Source: Rhabditophanes sp. KR3021 (Eukaryota > Nematoda > Chromadorea > Rhabditida > Alloionematidae). Taken from it: a stretch of 64,000 bases of DNA. This document shows, in pieces, positions 58,097 to 64,000 of this stretch (position 1 is its first letter; every line of letters begins with the position of its first letter). The translations under genes were made by a program, and so were the position numbers. The notes below the pieces were generated by a model. That model was not told the origin of the DNA, did no database searches, and saw only the letters and a program-made list of their open reading frames with translations. The stretch lies in NCBI GenBank assembly GCA_963281155.1, contig CAUJLY010000002.1:7688001-7752000 (forward strand), in the 5' to 3' direction.

Positions 58097-58468
58097 TTAC
58101 TTGGAGCTGGTGTACTTGGTAACAGCCTTAGTTCCTTCGGAAACAGCGTGCTTGGCCAACTCTCCTGGAAGAATAAGACGAACAGAAGTTTGAATTTCTC
58201 TGGATGAGATGGTGGACTTCTTGTTGTATTGGGCGAGTTTGGAAGCTTCTCCGGCGATTCTTTCGAAAACATCATTCACGAATGAGTTCATGATTGACAT
58301 GGCCTTTGAAGAGACTCCAGTGTCTGGATGGACTTGCTTCAATACACGGTAGATGTAAGTGGAGTAAGATTCCTTTCTGGTCTTCCTTCTCTTCTTCTCT
58401 CCTCCAACACGGACGGTCTTGGTAGCTTTGACGGCTTTCTTTCCTTTAGCAGCGGGCTTTGGTGGCAT
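58097..58468 (-). CDS. Histone H2B
   Basis: 123 residues, '[20 protein letters not shown]' start, then the H2B fold '[20 protein letters not shown]' to '[12 protein letters not shown]'. The ATG at 58468 is chosen because the next upstream ATG only adds non-histone sequence. Intronless, with a 3' stem-loop 42 bp after the stop, and divergent from H2A. TATA-like tataaaagaca precedes it. Replication-dependent type; packs into nucleosomes with H2A. Confidence 0.97.
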   Translation of the reverse strand: MPPKPAAKGKKAVKATKTVRVGGEKKRRKTRKESYSTYIYRVLKQVHPDTGVSSKAMSIMNSFVNDVFERIAGEASKLAQYNKKSTISSREIQTSVRLILPGELAKHAVSEGTKAVTKYTSSK

Positions 58469-58540
58469 GATTGAATAAATGAATGTATAAATACAAGTGA
58501 TATAGTTTAGCAAACGTGTTGTCTTTTATACAAAAAGTTG

Positions 58541-58715
58541 ATGGTGATGGGTGGACCCTGCAACTTTCCCGCATTTACTGACCTAATACATCTGATTAGA
58601 TAGACACACCCACAGCGGAAGGAAAAAATGGTGGCGATGGGGGATTACTACTTCTTTCCTGCATTTACTGATCTTTCTATACATCTGATTAGATAGACAC
58701 ACCCACACCGGAAAC
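58541..58715. promoter_or_regulatory. Duplicated element in the H2B/H2A shared promoter
   Basis: Two units of about 80-88 bp (58541-58622 and 58628-58715). Shared blocks are atggtg-gatggg, gcatttactga, catctgattagataga and cacacccaca-cgga. Both H2B and H2A have TATA-like gtataaaagaca outside the repeat, so it lies where bidirectional control is expected. Confidence 0.7.
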
Positions 58716-58787
58716 AAAGAGTATAAAAGACATAGTTTGCATTCATTCAGTATCGAGTTTAACTCATACTTTACATTTATTGAAATC

Positions 58788-59183
58788 ATGTCTGGTCGCG
58801 GAAAGGGAGGAAAAGCTAAGTCCACAGGAAAAGCCAAGTCGAGATCTAGCAGAGCTGGACTTCAATTCCCAGTTGGTCGTCTTCATCGTATGCTCAGAAA
58901 AGGAAACTACGCCGAGAGAGTTGGTGCCGGAGCTCCAGTTTACCTCGCCGCCGTTCTCGAGTACTTGGCTGCTGAAGTTCTTGAATTGGCCGGTAACGCT
59001 GCCCGTGATAACAAGAAGTCCAGAATCAACCCCAGACATCTTCAATTGGCCATCAGAAATGACGAAGAGTTGAACAAACTCTTATCCGGAGTCACCATTG
59101 CTCAAGGTGGAGTTCTTCCAAACATCCAATCTGGACTTGTTCCAAAGAAAGGAGCCGAAACCGCTGCTTCAACTGCCGAATAA
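58788..59183 (+). CDS. Histone H2A (canonical)
   Basis: 131 residues, '[20 protein letters not shown]' start, acidic patch 'NDEELNKLL', 'GVLPNIQ' and an Ala/Thr-rich end. No SQ[ED] tail, so not H2A.X, and no H2A.Z marks. Intronless, divergent partner of H2B, with a histone stem-loop 37 bp after the stop. Confidence 0.97.
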   Translation: MSGRGKGGKAKSTGKAKSRSSRAGLQFPVGRLHRMLRKGNYAERVGAGAPVYLAAVLEYLAAEVLELAGNAARDNKKSRINPRHLQLAIRNDEELNKLLSGVTIAQGGVLPNIQSGLVPKKGAETAASTAE

Positions 59184-59219
59184 ATTATTTGACTAATTTA
59201 AACATTCTACATTCCCAAC

Positions 59220-59235
59220 AGTCCTCTTTAGGACT
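59220..59235 (+). terminator. Histone 3' stem-loop of H2A
   Basis: AGTCCT-CTTT-AGGACT, perfect six-base stem, followed by ATCAA. Site of SLBP binding in replication-dependent histone mRNAs. Confidence 0.9.
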
Positions 59236-59562
59236 ATCAAATTTACTTTCTTTGATCTCGTATTAAATTATCATTTGCTTGAACGTAATAAATTGTTGAC
59301 ATCATCATTTATATTTCTAAACATATTTAACTAGATATTGCCAGGCAAGTAGTGCTATGTGTGTACTTTTGTGTAAAAGTAAATTCTTTGGCGCGTAAAG
59401 CATCTACTTCCGCAACACACAAACATTTTTAGTATTTTACCATTAAATGTGTAGGCATTCCAAATGTGATTAGAATCAAAGAGGCACAATTGATAAAGAG
59501 AATGTATTTATTATGAAGGCATAACGTCAAAAGAATAATTTAATTAAAGTGAGAACATTGAT

Positions 59563-59578
59563 AGCCCTAAAGAGGGCT
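59563..59578 (-). terminator. Histone 3' stem-loop of H3
   Basis: AGCCCT-CTTT-AGGGCT on the minus strand, perfect stem, 48 bp after the H3 stop. Confidence 0.9.
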
Positions 59579-59625
59579 GGTGGGATAGAAGTGTGGTTTA
59601 TGTACAAGCATAAGAGTGACAAGAA

Positions 59626-60042
<417 letters not shown>

Positions 60043-60252
60043 TTATAACGAATAATAATGTTTGAATGAGTAGATTTATTTACTTTTATACTACTCTTTG
60101 ACGGTGATCACGCCTAAAAATTGTTATATTAACATTTCTCTCTGCTCTCTAAAAAGTAATATCTTTCTGAGTTGGCGCCTAAATAGATAATATTCTGTCA
60201 CGCCTTTGACTATCAAGAAGGAGTATAAAAGTAAAATAATTTGTGAGATTAG

Positions 60253-60609
<357 letters not shown>

Positions 60610-60649
60610 TTTAATTAACACAAACAATAAAACATTTTAAATTCCCAAC

Positions 60650-60665
60650 AGTCCTCTTTAGGACT
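60650..60665 (+). terminator. Histone 3' stem-loop of H4
   Basis: AGTCCT-CTTT-AGGACT followed by ATCAA, identical to that of H2A. Confidence 0.9.
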
Positions 60666-60879
60666 ATCAATTACTCTTTTTTGTTATAAATATTGTTAAA
60701 TAAATGATCTCTCATACATTTTCTTTTATCACTAACTTTATCTGCATTTGCATATGACGCTAAATATATAGCAAGATAGTTGATTTGCGTACTTATTCAG
60801 TAATATATACCACAGATACTTTGAAAAGGATTAATTTGATAGTAAATTATTGTAAGATGTATTACAAATGTGTTATTGT

Positions 60880-60976
60880 TTCTTAGAGACCTTTTCAAGT
60901 CTCATTCCAAAATTTGCTAACAGAATTCTTATAGAATTCCGAACGCATACTAACCTCAAACTGGGTTTTTTAAACC
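60880..60976 (-). ncRNA. Spliced-leader (SL) RNA gene, SL1-related
   Basis: On the minus strand a 22-nt leader (60976-60955) starts GGTTTAA and ends CCCAGTTTGAG, very like nematode SL1, and is followed directly by the donor GTTAGT (60954-60949). Next comes stem II, CGGAATTC-tataa-GAATTCTG, then an Sm-binding site AAATTTTGGAA (60915-60905), then stem III GAGACTTGAAAAGGTCTC (60903-60886). This order (leader, donor, stem, Sm site, final hairpin, about 97 nt) is that of nematode SL RNAs, which donate their 5' exon to mRNAs by trans-splicing. The leader sequence is not identical to C. elegans SL1 or SL2. It sits 220 bp beyond the H4 stem-loop. A degenerate copy is at 31786. Confidence 0.88.
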
Positions 60977-61011
60977 GTCTTAGTCTGTTTTAGTCAGCCT
61001 TTTATACACAC

Positions 61012-61032
61012 ATACCTGACAATCGGAAGTAG
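61012..61032 (-). promoter_or_regulatory. PSE-like promoter element of the SL RNA gene
   Basis: CTACTTCCGATTGTCAGGTA (minus strand), 56-37 bp before the SL start. It is kept at the same distance before the degenerate copy at 31860-31881. A TATAAAA-like block lies between. Position matches the proximal sequence element of snRNA-type genes. Confidence 0.6.
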
Positions 61033-62002
61033 GCCTTTACGCTGGGTAGCTGAATAATGCATATATACATTTATGTATGTCGTGATTCAATCATCTTACT
61101 CATCTATCTTTGACGAAATTACATGATTACATCGCGTGTCATCGGATATCGAGATATATGCATGATTTTAAATATTGTCTTGATTGGCATAATTTGATAT
61201 AATATATTCAAATACATGTTTATATGAAACATACACAAATATATACATCCCTAATAATTTTGGAATACAATTATTTTCACACTAAGAAAAATTGGACATA
61301 ATTTAGAATGTATGAATATACTTTAAACTTTATTATTTTGTCAATCACATATAATTGAAATACGACAATACATTTTAAACATCCGTTTATTTCAATAGAA
61401 GGAACATATATAAATTAATAAGACAAATGTATTCCACCAAAAAGCTTTTTTAAATGTAAATAGAAACTTAGTTTAATTATTAATTATTAGAATTTGCAAG
61501 TACACCATTTAGATAGAATGTGGTTGCTTCCTAAAATTTAATCGTACTTCTTTTTCACCGTGATTTTATATTCAAAGGGATAACCTTTGAGTTTCAAACA
61601 AAGCGGAAGTTATAGCAAACCATAATTAAAATTAATAAACATAATGTAATACATTTGTTATCATTAAAATTTAAAACATTTCGCGGACTTTATTTAACGT
61701 ATCAAAACTTTGTTTAGGTTGATTTTTGAGACTATAATCAAAGCACTCCTTAAGAGGCAAATTTTATATCACTTTATCTTACTTCTTTTAATTACATATA
61801 CTTTCTCAACTAACAAATTATTTTATTCTTTAAAACCAATTATTTATTCCAAAAGGATGTCCATTACAATTTATTATAATTTAAATGTATCCGCCATTTC
61901 AAAAATTAAATGCGGAATATTTCCTCTCTAAACTTTTTTTTAATATTTACATATTACTTTTCCAAGCTTTAGTCATTTTTTAAAATTATAGTGTTCCTTA
62001 AA
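61033..62002. other. Intergenic
   Basis: AT-rich spacer; the ORF at 61710-61931 is hydrophobic by chance from AT-rich sequence. Holds upstream DNA of both the SL RNA gene and the last receptor. Confidence 0.45.
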
Positions 62003-63106
62003 ATGAATGTCTCTAACAACATTGAAGATCTGATTATTCAAATTACAAAAAATAGTTCATACGAGTTACGTATGAAATATATCATTATTTACAATGATAC
62101 AGCTGCCACAATCATCGGGTTTTTAGCAAATTTGATACTAATGTTCATTTTAACAAAAATTAGAAATAAAGAATTTAGTGTTTATAAAAAAATTCTAACA
62201 TATACGACTCTTACCGATTTATTATTCTCAACGACTTCTGTTTTTACATCTATAAGAATTGAACCTGGTGAACATTGGATCGTAGTCTGGATTGCTGGAC
62301 TTGTTCTTTACTTACCATTTAACCTTATTCAGCTAATAACATTAATTCATATATGTCTATTTACTTTGACTTTCTCAAACAATATCTTAGTCTTTTTATT
62401 CCGTTACTATTTAATACAAAAGTAAGTTTACTAAGTAATTTCTATGTATGCTTTATTTAGAAATTACAAAATGACTAGCCAAAGTTACTTCATCCACATT
62501 ATTGCCGTATTAATTTGGAATATTGGCGGATGTATTTTATGGAATAATGCATTAGTACGTTTATGATATCTTGTGACATCTGATTAATTTTGTCCAATTA
62601 AGGGAAATGAGTCTATATTCTTTGATAAATTAAAAACCCCGCACTATATAATTCACCCTTTATCCATGCACGGACTACTTCTCTGGACATATGTAATTTT
62701 GACAACCATGATCACGTTTTCAATTGTTTCATTTACATTTGTGGCAATTTCTCGCAATCTTAAAATAAAAGAACATGTTATGTCGAAAAGATCTAGAAAG
62801 TTACAGATTCAATTAAATGGAGCAATGATGTTTCATTTTTTTTCAAATTTCTTTTTTTACATCATACCAATAGTAGTAATACTAGTTACTACCATTTTCA
62901 AAAAAAGAATCAATGGATTTGTTGGAATTTGTTTTTTGCTATTTGAATGGGTCCCAACCTTAAACGCCTTCATATGTTTATTTTTTGTTGGGCCTTGTAC
63001 TAGCCAATTATTTGCTTATTTTAAAAAACCAACATTTACTGTCCGTTATCAAAATGGAATCATGAAAAACAATCAAGAAAATATGAGTATTTTATATTTA
63101 AATTAA
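62003..63106 (+). CDS. Serpentine (7TM) receptor, Srh-like (three exons)
   Basis: Exons 62003-62421, 62461-62554 and 62603-63106 join in phases 2 and 0 (introns 39 and 48 bp), giving 338 residues. The first splice falls after 'NILVFLFRYYLIQ', at the same place as in the receptor 47650-48724. Later 'SKRSRKLQIQLNGAMMFHFF' (TM6 start) and 'EWVPTLNAFICLFFVGPC' (TM7) parallel that paralogue. The extra intron after 'CILWNNAL' is not in the paralogue, where the frame runs through. Likely chemosensory. Confidence 0.82.
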
Positions 63107-64000
63107 ATATTATGCGAAGACATGTACATAGGTAATGGTAGTTACTTTGAAAAGAACTTTCTTTCATCATATTCAAACATCAGCTCAAACTAAATATAAT
63201 TGTTTGGCCAATAAGGGTTTGATCTAGAAGCCTCGAACAAAATACAACAATACACTATTCAGTATGAATGATATATTGGCTGCTTAGAACATAGCTGCTG
63301 CATTGTAAAGAGACACAGAAGTCATTTGCTTAATGCCATTTAAGTTACAAATTGTAACAACTTATTTCATAATTATAAACCTTACGATTAAGAAAATATT
63401 ATTATTTTATTTGACAAGAAATATATCGTAAATCAATGCCAACTTATAACTGATAATGAATAATAAATACTCTTTATTTTAATCACACAAATAAATCAAC
63501 AATGATTTCGGTTACCACAACTTCTCCTCAAACACGCAGTAATTAATCATGACTTAAACATGGCTTATCTTTTGGTTAAAAGGTTGATCATTGTGTCAAA
63601 GTTTCAAATACATGACGATGCTGCTAGTTCATCAGACTATTCATGCCTCATTATGACAAAATAATTAGAAGATTCAGTTTAACAAACACCATGTTTAAAC
63701 TAACTTTGATGTAGAAAAAAAGCTCATTTGGGTAGGAGCTGGCCGCTTGTAAGGCAATGGTGAAGAAAAGTAGTTTCGAGAAAGACATTCCATGCCTGGT
63801 TTATAAAAATTCGTATAGACCTTTTTGATAAATAAGATTAAGTATAAATTCGTTTTGTTGTAAATGATATTGTGAAACAGCTTTGAAAGAGTTTAGATTT
63901 AATACTTAGGCTTCGTTTTAGGTTGTGTAAGTATACCCTCTTATCATCAGAAATTACTAGTATGAATAATTAAAGCAGTATTAATGATATCGCCTTATAT
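63107..64000. other. Intergenic, no gene seen
   Basis: AT-rich to the window end; no coding signal or repeat recognised. Confidence 0.5.

Noticed and set aside
61710..61931. 73-codon hydrophobic plus ORF
   Set aside because: Hydrophobicity is explained by AT-richness; no signal peptide cleavage context or relatives.

Overview
The window is nuclear DNA of a nematode. The evidence is nematode-specific gene content (serpentine chemoreceptor-like seven-helix receptors, a von Willebrand A plus ZP cuticlin-like protein, Ly6/ET-like cysteine-rich secreted proteins, a BTB-kelch protein, a UDP-glycosyltransferase), very short AT-rich introns of about 40-52 bp, AG acceptors just upstream of start codons that suggest trans-splicing, and a spliced-leader (SL) RNA gene. 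The species cannot be fixed from sequence alone.

Layout. 1-14,143 is gene-dense and conserved: the end of an LMBR1-family membrane protein, a MIF4G-like protein, two small secreted proteins, a decayed casein-kinase-1-like gene, an intact hAT-transposase-derived gene, a UBL/UBA protein, a CUT-6-like vWA-ZP protein and a PIP4K lipid kinase. 14,144-19,948 is a 5.8-kb AT-rich stretch without convincing genes, with one strong nested hairpin and a short tandem duplication. 19,949-29,900 holds four serpentine receptors, one Ly6-like secreted protein and fragments of vWA and BTB genes. RPA32 (30,230-31,174) is an island of core biology. 31,175-41,979 is accessory: Ly6-like genes, one receptor, a two-repeat cysteine-rich protein, and relics of hAT, a LINE, an EDEM-type mannosidase and a UGT. 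42,462-46,420 has an intact UGT and a BTB-kelch gene. 46,800-57,154 mixes receptors, receptor pseudogenes, an LRR-like gene with a decayed copy, a hAT relic and a short-chain dehydrogenase. 58,039-60,665 is a complete core histone quartet in two divergent pairs (H2B/H2A, H3/H4), each gene with a histone 3' stem-loop. Next to it, at 60,880-60,976 on the minus strand, is the SL RNA gene; a degenerate second copy lies at 31,786-31,881. The final receptor is at 62,003-63,106.

Together: the left part and RPA32 are housekeeping or cuticle genes, while most of the rest is a fast-evolving environmental-response zone (chemoreception, secreted cysteine-rich proteins, detoxification) with many lineage-specific duplications and broken copies. 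Spliced gene models were built by hand: exon joins keep frame and use GT..AG, but no transcript evidence was available. The least expected item is the SL RNA pair, whose comparison also defines a shared upstream promoter element at the same spacing.
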